In this document: one piece after another, positions 32,701 through 47,700 of the stretch | How positions within the stretch are numbered: the stretch's first letter is position 1 | How the letters are laid out: each line of letters starts with the position of its first letter | Notes under the pieces: generated by a model | The model's input: only the letters and a program-made list of their open reading frames with translations | Told to the model about the DNA's origin: nothing | Databases searched by the model: none | Made by a program: the position numbers and the translations under genes | Source: Limnoperna fortunei | Lineage: Eukaryota; Mollusca; Bivalvia; Mytilida; Modiolidae | DNA length: 64,000 bases | Direction: 5' to 3' | Assembly: GCA_944474755.1 (NCBI GenBank) | Contig: OX104117.1 | Coordinates: 65,711,522-65,775,521, forward strand

Positions 32701-35700
32701 AAGTCGGCATGGCCCTTTGAGATGGATATATATATATATATATATATAGTTATTGCCCTTTTTAAATGCCCGCTGTACATTACGTCTTAATCGATGTTCG
32801 TGTCCAGAGCTCCAGATAAGATTTTATTCATTAGGTTTTTCACTCATCTGTCAGATGATTTGTATTTTTGGATATCACTTTTATCATTTTTTTAAAACCC
32901 ACTCAAAAATAAGTTGATTGGGTTTTGTACCCATCTGAATATAAAATATATTGAATTGGGTTTTTTATGCTGACAAAAATGTATTTTACTATGGTTTTAT
33001 ACATGAAGATAACCTTTTGTTGTTTTGCATCTCTTCTTGTGAAATAAATCTTCATACATGGAGCACCGTATGCTGCATGAAATATACATTACATTTGGAA
33101 TACCTTGGTTGTTACGTTGCAAAAATAATGGGAATTGTAACTACGCAACTTTTGTGTATTTATTTGAATAAATTCACACAATCACTGAACAATTTTATGC
33201 ACTCACTGAGTGAATTGAGCATGTTTCAAAAGTTGATTGGGTTTTGCAATGCAAAGCTATAAAAATAATTGGCTTTATGAAAATTTGATTGCATAATAAC
33301 GCAAATACCCAGCTTATCTGGAGCTCTGAGTGTCTGTGTTCAGTTACGTTGACTGCCTGAAAAATAAATTTAGAACCCAGAATGTTGTGTTGCATTTTGC
33401 GAAGGTGTTTCATTTGAAAGACGAATTTGTCATTATGGAATTCTTACCGTGAAATGTTCATCGTAATATGCAAATTAGTAAAGATTCACTTCTGTGTTAA
33501 TTTGAAATCAGCATCAGAAAGAATGAAAAAAAAATGTCGCGGAGCTGTGTTCCTGATTAATGAAGAGATTTTGCCTATATTTTAACAAAACTGAGCTTTT
33601 ATTACAGCACATTTAATACACTTTATTTGGACAAAATAATTTTTTCATGCACATGTGCTTGCCATGTGATAATTCTTGTTTTAAAAACAGACTAGACAGT
33701 ACATGTACTACCATGTACTGTACATTATTTCGCCTGAAAATGAAATGAAAATTTAACTGAATGTTTGCACTTTTCCTTGCAATATTGGCCTGTATGGGAC
33801 ATGTCGTTAGTTATTGCATACCTGAAGCTGTTTTCCCCGTCAGTTAATTAGCACACATGATCTTCCATATCATATTATAAAGTGTTTTAGTTCCTAGCAT
33901 ATATTCCATCTTCTCATGTGTATTGATTATAGTCTTGAAATAAAGATCAAAGAAAAAATTCATGTCACTGTACAAGCTCTAATTAAGAAAATATTTAAGA
34001 AATCGATGATAAAATAAGGTTAATATGGCTTCTCAAAATATTGTACTGGAAGGGCATCTTGAAAGTTGCCATACTTTTGGCACCGGAATGTACATGTATA
34101 TATATATAAGTAGATGTATAAGTTATATACATTCTTGCTTATACTGTATTCACTAATCCTCTTGATTAAATGTAAATCTTTTGAAATTGAACATCAACAT
34201 ATGTACCCAGTGACAGTGTTACCTGATTACAGGTAAACTTTAAAGGTCAGATTTTGACATGTCGAGTATGTAAAATTGATTAGATTAAGCTCCACTTTCA
34301 TCATCAGATAAATAGTTCTAGTTAAAGAACTTTAATGTTTTATTATTTTGTTGAAATTCTCATTTGATTAAACAACAACACAAAAATATACATGTACATT
34401 GTTTTGTCTTCTGTTTAACAGCTTTGAAGCTACAGGGTTTATGTTTAGTAGTATATTTGAACATACACATATAAAAAATGTGTGCAGGGCAAAAGAATTT
34501 AGATTTTTGTAAATTACTAGTAGTCTTTAACAAGAGATAGTTGGACCATTTAGCTGTGATATGGGTATATGTCTTGGTCTGGCTATATTCTCCTTTATTT
34601 AAGAGCTACAGCATTAATATTTAGTCGGATGTTTTTACACATACAATTAAGGCTTGGTGTGCAGGACCAAAGAATTTAGATTTTCATTCAATCATTTTTC
34701 TTTTTTCCCAACACACCTACTAGTAGAACAGATCATTGTACCCTCGCTTTGTTTGTTAATCGGACAAATCACAAAACTACCTTTGGATTATAGTAAAATT
34801 GGGCCTACAACACACCCATCATGTCCATGTCAGGTGGGGAATCATTGCGTCTTACACACTTTACTTTAAAAAAAGACTTTTCCGGGAACAAATCAACCAT
34901 AGTTACGACTGCTGGGGCATTTTTAATATCTAGTTTGATTGGTCAACCAATCTACTGCTGCCAAAAATAGAACAACATAAGAGAAAAGCTATAGCAGCTA
35001 AACAAAACTAGAATGGCTAAAATGATCAGATGACAAGCTCTAAACTTTCAGAAAATTGGTCAACACAAATATGAAGTTTTGCTCTAAAAATGATTTTTAA
35101 CATTTTATAATCTGGATTTGTATAACAGTTTACTAGTACATAGTAGGCTGTAGCTATTTAAAAGACTGAAAATTGCAAAACATTTTTATTTAATTACAGT
35201 ATTTATCTTGAAAACTAGAGCAGACAGTTAAATAATGTACATTTATATACTAATATATGTAATATATGTAAATTGCAATAACGGTAATTGTCAGCATAAC
35301 AAGCTGCATGTCACTGTATCCCCAAAAATGTCAATTTTTTAACTTTTTGAAATTTTTTTTGTTATTGTTAAATATTTCAAATCATTCTTGGTAGTGGTAT
35401 AGACTTAACATGTTGGGTCGGGGTGGGGGTGTTACCTTTAAGAGTCTTACTGCTGGCAAGGTGTGCTCTACTTCAGCCATCAGTTGACAAGGATTGCCAT
35501 GATAAGTGAACAATTTACAATTTTAATACCAATACTAGCTAAGATAATTGATTTATGCTCTAATCTTATGGTGATTGTCTGTTTTTCTTTACAAAACCAG
35601 TAATATATTCACATGTACATGAATATATATACCCGTAATTTTGTATATCTGCATGTTCTTCTACATGTAGTATTTCTTTGTTTTAGTAATTTGCATGTAC

Positions 35701-38700
35701 ATATATCGACAAACAACTGTTACTTTTGTGTTATGCATAATTAAACAATCAGTATGGGATTACTAAAATGAGCTGTGTTAGACATCTATCATGGTGTGAA
35801 AAGAAAATCTCTTCCACTTTTTAGAGGCTTGTACCGATTTCCTGTGGAACAAATTAGCATACAAACGTAATAATTTTTTTTACATTGCATTCATTATAAT
35901 ATAAGTTTGGTGAGAAATTGTAATTTAAATAGTGGCCTTGACTCGTTAACCAATTGGTTATGGTAGTTCATCTACTGTTGATCACGTGGTCTGTCAACAC
36001 TGAGATTGCAGGTTTGAGTCTCACTGCAGGAAGGGTGCACTCAACTTCAATCTTAATTGACAAGGATTGTCAGTTTTCTCCCCGGCAATCTGGCTTCCTC
36101 CACCACTAAAAACTGGACGCCATGATATAGATGAAAAATTGGTGACAGTTTCTAAACAATCATTAAAAGCAATCAATCAGCTTTAACCTTAATTGACAAG
36201 TATTGGTAGTTTTTCTGCCCAAGGTCTGTGGTTTTCATCTTTCAATCTTCCAATAATAGTAATATTTATTGGATAAATAAAAATAAATGGTTGAGGACCA
36301 TAACAAATTAGAAAAACTTGTGATGTTAAGAAGAACATGTACTAGTATTTGTACATTCATTTTTTTTTAATGAATAATGTAGTCAAATAGAAATTGTAAC
36401 AGTCTGAGATAAAAAAAGTCAACTTCAGGATTGCATAGGAGTTATTATTTAAAGTTTTACATACAAGAAGGTATAGGTAGTACATGTACATGTAGTGAAT
36501 AATCTCACAGTACATAAAAATATTTTTCTAAAATATATACACATACAATGTGTAAATTAAATGTACAACAATAGACACATTCCTTTTAATTATTTGGCCC
36601 AAATACATGTATGTATAGCAGTTATTGAAATGTGCCTGAGTGCCTGACTACTGGACCCGATTGGTCTTGCTTCAGTCCAGCAGAGTGAAATTTTTTGGAC
36701 CAAATACCATTGCAGTAGTGTAATGCAGAAAGGTGTTAAACCAGACATTCTGGACCAGATGTCTGCCAGAGATTTTTTCCTTTTAGGAAGTTTGGTAAAG
36801 TTAAATAACAAAATATTAAAAATCTTTGTTACAACTTACATGTAGGTGTGCATGTATGTTGTTTATTATATTGTCAGCAATATTTAAATGAGGGGTACGT
36901 GTACATTTACAGAAGGGACGCTTATTGATCGGAGGTTTAATTTAAACTTAAGCCAGTTCATCGCAACAGTAAATTAGCTTTGAAATGTTTGTTTTTGTTT
37001 GTAAATATGTTTAGACCAAACAAGATTTAAGAAAATCAATATAGGACCTTGAGTTGTTTACCTGTCTATTTCTAAAGAATATAATCCTATTGTGGTGTTT
37101 AAATAGCAGATTTCTTATTTGTTGATTAACAGTAAAATCAAGGGGAAAATAGCTTGCAACAATTACTTGTCATGTTTGCGGATGTTTTTTTACTTAAGAT
37201 CTTTCTGAACAAGATTGTAGGAAATTTTACCATACTTTTACATTGTTTGTTAACAGAAAAGTTTAAACTAGATCAAACTAGTATATTTAAGGCCTACATG
37301 TCGATTTCAATGCTGGGACCATACTGGGAGGGTTCCCAGTGCTCAACACACAGAGCAGCCCAGGGTGTCCCCGGGTGGCGGATAGGGGAGACCCTCTCGT
37401 TGGGGGGGTCATCAGGTCATAATACGGAAAGCCTGACCATGGACCATAGTGGGTAACGTGTTTGGAGAGTGCCACGCTCCTTGCACGATAAAGACCCCTT
37501 TTGTAGATTTCAAAAAAGAGTAGGCTCATTGTAGCCGCTACAAAAGGCTAAATTTTCCGCCCCAACCCAAAACTCCATACTTTTCCAGGGCAGTCAAAAT
37601 TGTATTCCCTGTGACCCATCCCACCCCCATTTTCTGTTGATTTATTGTTTGTTAACTTGTTCTCGTCCTGAATATAGCTGAAATACTGCTTGCTGGACGT
37701 AAAAGAGACATCCAATCAATCAATCAATTGATTTCAATGTAATGCTAGTGGTTGTCATTTTTAGCTCACCTGACCCAAAGGGTCATGTGAGCTATTGTTA
37801 TCACTTTGCGTCCGTCGGCGTCGTCGTCGTCGTCGTCGTCGGCGTCTGTAAACTTTTTACATTTTAATCTTCTTCTCTGAAACCACTTGGCCAATTGAAA
37901 CCAAACTTGGCCATAATGTTCATTGGATGGACCTTTACAAAGTTTGTGTTTTTTATTTTGATTGGTAAACCAATATGGCCGCCACCTCAAGACTTAGTTT
38001 AACATAGGACCCTATGGGAAAAAAGTTAAAAAGGGCTTCTTCTCTGAAACCGTTTAACCAATCAAAACAAAACTTACTAGCAATATTGTTTAGATGGTCC
38101 TCTATAAAGTTTGTGTTTTAGATGGGAATTGGAAATTCAAAATGGCCGCTACTGCAGGACTTAGTTTAACATAGAACCCTATGGGAAAAAGTTTTAAAAG
38201 GCTTCTTCTCTGAAACCGGTTAATCAATGGAAACAAAAACTTACTAGCAATATTGTTTGGATGGTCCTCTATAAAGTTAGTGTTTTTTATGGCAATTGGA
38301 AATTCAAAATGGCTGCCACCGCAGGACTTAATTTAACATAGGACCCTATGGGAAAAAGTTTGAAAGGCTTCTTTTCTGAAACCGGCCAACCAATGGAAAC
38401 AAAACTTACTAGCAATATTGTTTGGATGGTCCTCTATAAAGTTAATGTTTTTTATCCCAATCTGATATTCAAAATGGCCGCCACCGCAGGACTTAGTTTA
38501 ACATTGGAGCCTATGGGAAAAATGTTAAAAAGGGCTTCTTCTCTGAAACCGGTTAACCAATCAAAACAAAACTTACTAGCAATATTGTTTGGATGGTCCT
38601 CTATAAAGTTTGTGTTTTTTATGGCAATTGGAAATTCAAAATGGCTGCCACCGCAGGACTTAATTTAACATAGGACCCTATGGGAAAAAGTTTGAAAGGC

Positions 38701-41700
38701 TTCTTTTCTGAAACCGACCAACCAATGGAAACAAAACTTACTAGCAATATTGTTTGGATGGTCCTCTATAAAGTTAATGTTTTTTATCTCAATCTGATAT
38801 TCAAAATGGCCACCACCGCAGGACTTAGTTTAACATTGGACCCTATGGGAAAAATGTTAAAAAGGGCTTCTTCTCTGAAACCGGTTAACCAATCAAAACA
38901 AAACTTACTAGCAATATTGTTTGGGTGGTCCTTTATAAAGTTTATGATTTTTATGCCAACTGGAAATTCAAAATGGCCACTACCGCAGGACTTAGTTTAA
39001 CATAGGACCCTATGGGAAAAAGTTTTTAAAGGCTTCTTCTCTGAAACCGGTTAATCAATGGAAACAAAAACTTACTAGCAATATTGTTTGGATGGTCCTC
39101 TATAAAGTTTATGTTTTTTATGGCAATTGGAAATTCAAAATGGCCAACTCCCCCGCAGGACTTAGTTTAACATAGGACCCTATGGGCAAATAAAAAAAAT
39201 CTCTATACAACTGGTTAACCAATGAAACAAAGCTTTCTAGTAATATTGTTTGGATGGTCCTATTTAAAGTTTATTGAAAATTACAGGACTTACTTTAACA
39301 TCAGGGAAATGCCATCTTGCCTATAAAATCAGGTGAGCGATACAGGCTCTTAAGAGCCTCTGGTTTTTGTCGCAGTTGGTATTATTTTTACTTTTTAAAA
39401 GTTTCATTATTTTCCATTTCTTCCAAGGTTCCTGATTCCATTTCTTTCTCTACCTGCTGCCAATTCTTGCTTTAAATGCTGACATTACTTGCTGACATTA
39501 CTTTTTCTGCCACTAATTCATACTTTCAATGCTGAAATTATGTTGTTTGCCACTGATTCATGCGTTTATTGCTTATTTAGCCATCTACCACTAATTTGTG
39601 ATTTCTGTGCTGACATTACTGTCTTCCACTGATTTATTCTTGCAATCTTAAGATAACAAAAACTTTTGTGAAATGTGATTTTAAATACATACGCTTTATT
39701 TGAAAGTTATCCTTTAGTACAATGAAACAGAATTGTGTACATTCGGATTGAAAACTTTAGTAGTGGCACTTGATACAACAATGTATACTAACGATGATCC
39801 TTCATCTGCGTAGGAATTGGTTTTTTTTAACGAGCACTATTGACATCCTTATTGATAATAGATGGTTACTATGGTTACCATATTTGAAATCCTGTTATAA
39901 ACATTGAGCTTTATTGATAATCAAAATTTTAAAATCATGTTATAATTGTTAAAAAATGCTGAAATAACATGTTCTAGTGAAAAATATCTTGTTATGAAAC
40001 CTTAAGACCTAAGACAATGGTATATTTTTTGTATATAGCAAGTAGAATATTGTGTCTATATTATATTTGTATACTTTTGTACTATATTTATTACAACTCA
40101 ACAGTTGCGATTCCAAAGGAAAAAATTAAAGGACCGAGAAATAATTGGAAACCATTTAACTGGATATCCAGAAAAAATACCAGTTATTACAAATTTTTTT
40201 TGCACATTTAAAGCAAAAAGATATTTACAAAAATTACTTGGTCCGGTAAAAGTGTTTTTGGCCTTTAAACAGAATTATTGTTACATGGCTGGATGTCCTG
40301 TAAAAAAAGCTGCATAAAGACTGTTAATAACTGTTAACATCCTCTCTAGAAGGAAAAATGAAATTTTTGCTTTTTGGCCGAATTTCACAGAGTGAAAATC
40401 TGGGTTATAATACGGTGAATGTTGGGTGGGCGGGTGGGAAAAATTTACATAACAGTTTTCAAAGCAACTACTAAGCACATTCTCTTGAAATTTGATATGC
40501 AGCATCATAATGACCTCCCATAACATGGGATTAGATTTCAGGTCTGTGGCTCACCTACTTCCTGTTTAATGAAATCCTGCCATTTCTGTCTTTGAAGGAA
40601 TTTTTTTTTTGGCGAAGTTAATCCGACAAATCACAAACTAACAACTGATTGTAACAGCAATAAAATTCTGCTTAATTTCCTCTCCATCAGTAGTTGGTCC
40701 TTGGTATCTTTTATTGATAAATATCCAGAGAATCTTATTTGTTTTAGTTGATACTTACATATATAGATGTACATATGCTGTATTTATTTACAAATTAATT
40801 CTGATTACAGATGGACCAAATGGTAACATTATCTCCCCTTTTCATGACATTCCTCTATATGCTGATGCCAGCAAGAAAGTTTTAAATATGGTCGTAGAGA
40901 TTCCAAGATGGTCCAATGCTAAAATGGAAGTAAGTATTTCTTATTACCGTAATTTTTTATTTAGTTGGTTAGTTTTTTGCAGCAGTATGTCAGCTATATT
41001 TAGGCAATGTTTTTTGCAGCAGTATTTCAGCTATATTTAGGCAATGTTTTTTGCAGCGGTATTTCAGCTATATTTAGGCAATGTTTTTGCAGCAGTATTT
41101 CAGCTATATTCATGCATTGTTTTTCTTTAGGAGTCAATTGTTTATCAGTTTAAAAATTAACCATGTATAACTGATATGAAATGAACATTAAATTTAAAGT
41201 TAGTCATTAAAATATCAGTGTATCAATGCAACAATCAGCATAAATAATTTAATAGAAAATGATGTACATGTTTATGAATTTAATGTGAAATATAAGAAAA
41301 CCAGTCTTGTATAAAAAAAGTTGTTTTACTTTTTTTTATCTTTGTAATGTGCATACATGTACTTTATACAGGTATAAATTGTCATTTTGCATTTAATAAT
41401 GATTTCTTGTACCTATAAATAACACTAGTATTGACCAATTGCAGATAAACAAGGAAGAGAAATTAAACCCAATCAAACAGGATGTAAAGAGTGGTGCACT
41501 TCGATATGTGAAGAATGTCTTTCCACACCATGGATATATATGGAACTATGGAGCTCTACCACAGGTGTGAAATTCTTTTGATGTCAACTTGACAACTTGC
41601 ATATGATATCAATGAGAAAACATTATGAAATTTTAAAAGTTTTGAAACTAACATAATTAAAATATTTTTTAATTGTGCAATTTTAGATCCATTAAAATTT

Positions 41701-44700
41701 TAAAAGCCGTGATATTTTATATAGATATATTCAAAGTTCTTAAGTGACCAAAATAAATTTGTCTTAAGCAGACACTTGCTGACTGAAGACTTCAAAATTG
41801 TCACAACTTTCTAATCAAAATGCGCTCAATCTGTATTCAGAATATGATGACATCTAAAATGGCTTCCTCCACCACTAAATACTGAAGTCTATCGTATAGT
41901 TAGCAATTGTGGACAATCTTGTAAACCTTAAAACAACAAACAAAATCTACAAAAAACGACTTAGTACTCTGTTGTATGTATGATACAGGAAAAAAATACT
42001 TGCATAAGTCACATGAAACCATGCATGTGGATTCTATTTTTTATCACTTTATACATCTAGCTCAGTTACAGAAAGGTTATTCAGGCATGTTTACATTAGT
42101 TAGATTTTACTAATTAACAAATAGATGCTTTTACACATTATTTGATGTAGACTTGGGAAGATCCAACTCATGTGACACCAGAAACTGGGACCAAGGGAGA
42201 TAAAGACCCATTAGATGTCTGTGAAATTGGTTACAAGGTATGTTTACACTGGAAGGGGACCTAATATAGCTTTGCCTTTTTAAAATATTGCACCAATATA
42301 CAAAACCAGCACCAAGTTTCTCCACTAGTAAACTTTTCCTGCCTTCGTCAATTAGTCCCAAACTTTTACTTATAATAATGCTGTTGTTTGTGGAATATGT
42401 ACCAGAACCCAAAATGTTTGTTATTTAAATCAGTAATAAACAGCTTTTGATATTTGTGTAATAAACAGCTTTTAATATTTGTATTCACGTCATTAGTGTA
42501 GGATACTGCAGAAAAACTTTCCTCTATTCACAATTAATGATTAATGAACACCAGAGTCAAATGAGACATGTATGTACATTACAGGTTATAACTTAGTCTG
42601 AATCAAATTAAAAATGTATAGGAAGTTTTGTACTGGCTTTCTTATCTGACAGCATAGTTGGTATTCATGATCAGCATGTCTGTGCTGCAGCCTGAAGCAT
42701 GACACACTTGTGTCAGACTGAAAACATCTGGGTCACAGTGGGTGTCACAAACTGAATACACCTGTGTGTCACAGACATGTGAAGTAATTAAATAAGAAAT
42801 CACTTATGCATGTGTTCATTTTAATTAATATTACTTATCAACAGTGACAAGATAAGCATCTACATCATTTACACAAATAATCCAAACAGGGGGTAAAATT
42901 ATTTGTTTTACCTATTGATTCTGAAAGTCCATCAGACCGTCTTACATGTCTGTAAGAAATGTCCTAACCAATGCATTCCTAATTATATGCTGACCAGAAG
43001 GCTGATTAAAAATGGTTGATCAAAATTTCTAGAAACAACTTTTTTTCATCTGTCCATCAGGTTCATGTCAATTCCGAATGCTTTTTATCATATAGTGCAT
43101 GTAAAATTGTTGCGGCCAGTAAATTTTCTTCTCTCTGGTAAAAGTTGGGTCAGTATGGTACAAAATGTTGCATTAACTTCACAAATGTTCTATTAAAAGT
43201 AATAAAAAACTTCAGAATCATTATTGTTCCTCCAGCTTATGCCTCAACTCAACCATAACCTAATAGATAACATGTTTTTAACTTGGTACCACTAAAATAT
43301 GGTTATACTGGTTCTCATTTGCAAAAATCATTCATGCGAATCAACATGCCTACATGTATGTCTACATGTAGAAGACAAGGTAGTTCTGTCATCATATGTA
43401 GATGTTCATGTTTAAGTGGAAGTATATGGTCTTCATACAGTACTTTAAGTACCTGTATCTATACATTTTAAACAAAAAAATGGTTTTTAAGGAACCAGGG
43501 CAAAATAGAATTTGACTTCAATGTTTACAAAATGTTTTCAAAAGAAGAGACTGTTTACTTCAATTATTATGTCTTTGTCTTCACTGCATTCATGTTTTCT
43601 TTCATGTAAAACTGCATGTATAAAAAAATTATCAAAATAATCATCTGAACCATTTTCCATCAAATAAGAATTTATTATGCTGGGGACGATGACTGTTAAC
43701 TTGGTTCCTTACTACAATAATGCCATAGTCTTTGCCACATGTGTGTTTTGATTTCACATTTTCTATATGTATGTGCTAAATTCTTACAAAAAATGTGTGT
43801 TCTTTCATAGAAGTGTTTGTTATTGTCATTACTACTTGAAAGGAGGATGTTCCAGACTTTGTACTTACCATTGTTCTGAAGCATTTTTGGAATAGCTCAT
43901 GTAATCAGTCAGCTTCAAATGCAAAAAGTTTTCATGTTCATATTTATTTATTGTACTAGTATCAGCATGCTTGGATACCATGTACCATTGTAGACTGAGT
44001 GCTGTATCCTTCTTTTTATTGACTGTTGGCTCATAAATGTTTTGTTTTATATTTTAAGATCCATAAAAGAGGGTCTGTGGTTCAGGTCAAAGTTCTCGGT
44101 ACCATGTGTTTAGTGGATGAAGGTAATAATATTCAAATTCATCTTCTTGGTAACTGGACATATTTAAGTTTTTTTTAGTAGTTAGTAATAAAATAAGAAT
44201 TGTTTTCAGCAATGTCTCCCAATATAAAGCAGTGACATGAGTACATTGTAGGTGGCCTTGACCTATACTATAACATTGAGTCAGATTTTGACATTGAATG
44301 ACAGCTGAAATTTCACGTTTATAAAGTTTGCAATATTAAAAAACATGTTACTCTGAACCTATATAAATGTTGCCTAACAGTTTTTTACTGTGGAAATCAA
44401 ACAGGGATCCTCAAGGGACAATGGTTAAGGTAGTTAGTAATCGACTATAATTCAGGTGCCTGTCAACACTCTGGGTAATTCCTCACCTAATAAATACTGG
44501 ATGCCATTATATAGCTGAAAAATTGCTGGAACACCATTTTGAACAAACAAGCAATGGAATTAAAATGTCTTCCTTGTTTTGTTAACAGGTGAAACAGATT
44601 GGAAGATCATTGCTATAGATGTCACAGATCCACTGGCAAAGGAACTAAATGGTAAAAGTCACTAGCAAATAAAACTCTCAGTTGTAAAAAAAATGAAAAA

Positions 44701-47700
44701 ACAGATCAATGTAATGTTTAAACTGTGATAAAAATAACTAAACTAAAAAGATTGAGAAAAAAAATATAGCAAATTTTGGATCCATCAGTGTAAATAACAT
44801 CAAAGAGAAGATTGAATTAAACTGAATAAGTTTCCGATACAGTTATTTTTAGCCTTGTTTCAGAGACCTGTTTTATTACTGAGGATGATGCTGAACAAGT
44901 AATTAGTCATGTTTATCACATCAAATATAGAGTTTATACTGCACATTATTTCTTAAAATATACAAAGTATGGCATACATAGCAGTGAATAACTGGACAAA
45001 GTATAGCATGCCTTGCAGTAAATACCTTGTACTTAGTATTTCATGCCAGCATTAAATAACTTAACACAGTATGGTATTCCTGACAGTGAATATCTGGATA
45101 AAGTATAGCATGCCTGACAGTGAATATCTGGATAAAGTATGGCATGCCTGGCTGTGAATATCTGGATAAAGTATGGCATGCCTGACAGTGAATAACTGGA
45201 CAAAGTATGGCATGCCTGACAGTGAATAACTGGACAAAGTATGGCACGCCTGACAGTGAATAACTGGACAAAGTATGGCACGCCTGACAGTGAATAACTG
45301 GACAAAGTATGGCATGCCTGGCTGTGAATAACTGGACAAAGTATGGCATGCCTGGCTGTGAATAACTGGATAAAGTATGGCATGCCTGGCTGTGAATAAC
45401 TGGACAAAGTATGGCACGCCTGACAGTGAATAACTGGACAAAGTATGGCATGCCTGGCTGTGAATAACTGGACAAAGTATGGCATGCCTGGCTGTGAATA
45501 ACTGGACAAAGTATGGCATGCCTGGCTGTGAATAACTGGACAAAGTATGGCATGCCTGGCTGTGAATAACTGGACAAAGTATGGCACGCCTGACAGTGAA
45601 TAACTGGACAAAGTATGGCATGCCTGGCTGTGAATAACTGGACAAAGTATGGCATGCCTGGCTGTGAATATCTGGATAAAGTATGGCATGCCTGGCTGTG
45701 AATATCTGGATAAAGTATGGCATGCCTGGCTGTGAATAACTGGACAAAGTATGGCATGCCTGGCACAATAACTGTACAAAGTATGGCATGCCTGGCAGTA
45801 AATAAATATACAAAGTATGGAATGCCTGTCAGTAAATAAATGTACAAAGTATGGAATGCCTGTCAGTAATGAACTGTAAAGGTACATAAGACACATAATT
45901 CACATGTTCACCTACATGTAGACCTGAAATGAAACATGTTATTTATGTTAGGAATGTTGCAAGATATGGTGACACATTCATGGGTACATTCATAGCTGAA
46001 AAACAAAACATTTGGTGTCGTCTGTCTTAACACTTTTCATTAAGGGCCATTCCAGAAAAAAATATACCCCGGGGGCAGGACACCATCAATAAAATAATGT
46101 GTAGGTGGGGGGTAAAATTACATATTGAAATTTGTTGGGTGAAGTGTCAACAAAATAAAATTATAATAATTTGATATAGGAAAATTGTAGGTGGGGGGTT
46201 TAAATTTTAATTTAATCTATTAGTGGTACCCCTTAATTTCAAGTGCGTTCTGCCCCCAGGAGACATTTTGTTCTGGAATAGCCCTTACCTCTTGTCCAGA
46301 ATACATCATTCTCTCCAGGTGCTTCAGATTCCCAGATAAAGTCATTTTTGTAATGATAATAACTGTTAATTTTTGATGTAACTGACATGTAATAACTCTT
46401 TTCCATTTTCTTTGTAGACATAGATGATGTAGAAAAGCATATGCCAGGATTTGTAAAGGTTTGTTATATAGCAGCCTTACAGGTTGAAGAAATAATTTTG
46501 TTTTGGATTTTATCAGTTTTAAATTGTGAAATAAAAGCTGTGGTTGTATTCTTTTAGTCAGACTGAATCGTCTCCCTTGGTCAACATTTATTTTGTTAAA
46601 TGTTGTATTATTAATGAAATTGAACAAAGAAAATGTTAACATATGCCCGTTTCAGTATTTATTTTGAAATTGTATTGCATTATAAGTATTATTATACTTT
46701 ACTATGGAAACCAGTAATAAAATTAATTAGATATGAGAGCAATAACTTCTTATTTTTCTCACTCAAAACTGCACATGGGTAAAATAACGTCGGGGAATGT
46801 GCAGGTAGACAAAATAACTAGTTATTTGTTGGATGTGCCAAAGTGCACCAAATTTGAAAGGGGAAACAACTGGTTATTTGTTAGACATGCAAAGGTGCAC
46901 CAAATTTAAAAGGGTAACACAGTACCCTTGTTTTTGTTCATGTTTAGCTCAGTATAATAATACAGTTATGGCCTTTAATTTACTTCAGGTAATATCCGAA
47001 TTATTAAAACTCGAAAGAGTTATTTTTCCTTGGTCCTACGTACCTCGGAAAAATAACCCTTTCTATATTTAATAATTATGGAAATTACCTTCAATAAAGG
47101 CCATAATTGTTATTATTGGTATCATGAAAGTGTATTGTCTATCAGTTTGAAAAAAAAATTGTTTTTTTTTTTAAATGAACAACAGATACAAGAATAAAAT
47201 TCCCTTTGAAATATATGTGCATTTTGTAGGATCACTGATTTCTGAATTTTTAGCCTCATTTCAAAACGCCGATTAACTGTGGACAAAAATTGATTTCAAA
47301 AAATGATATTTAGGATCTACAAAAGGATTATAAACTCGACCAAACACGATAAGCAGTTTATTATATTGTCAGGCAAAAAACCGCTGCAGAAACACGGTAA
47401 TGTTTAGTATAGTCATTATATTTATATATGAAATACAAATTCTACAGATGTCCGTTTACTTAAGATAAAAGAATGTAAATTTGGTATCCTCTGACATGAT
47501 TAAGAGAACAGGTAAATTGATGATAATTTACTGAAAATATTATCTAATTCTAATGACTCTATAAATAAGTGAAGAAATAAGTAATGAAAATTCATATTTT
47601 ATTTTAGGCTACCAACGAATGGTTTGCAATTTACAAGATACCTGATGGAAAACCCAAGAATCAGTTTGGATTCAATGGTGAAGCTAAAAATAGAGTATGT

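Noticed and set aside
38348..39000. Two near-identical 106-codon plus-strand ORFs
   Set aside because: They are 332-bp dimers of the pearl-like core repeat; identity is due to repeat amplification, not to paralogous genes.
45033..45896. Three overlapping minus-strand frames of 250-287 codons
   Set aside because: They are the same 34-bp minisatellite read in three frames inside a pyrophosphatase intron; no domain, and the openness follows from the unit's sequence.
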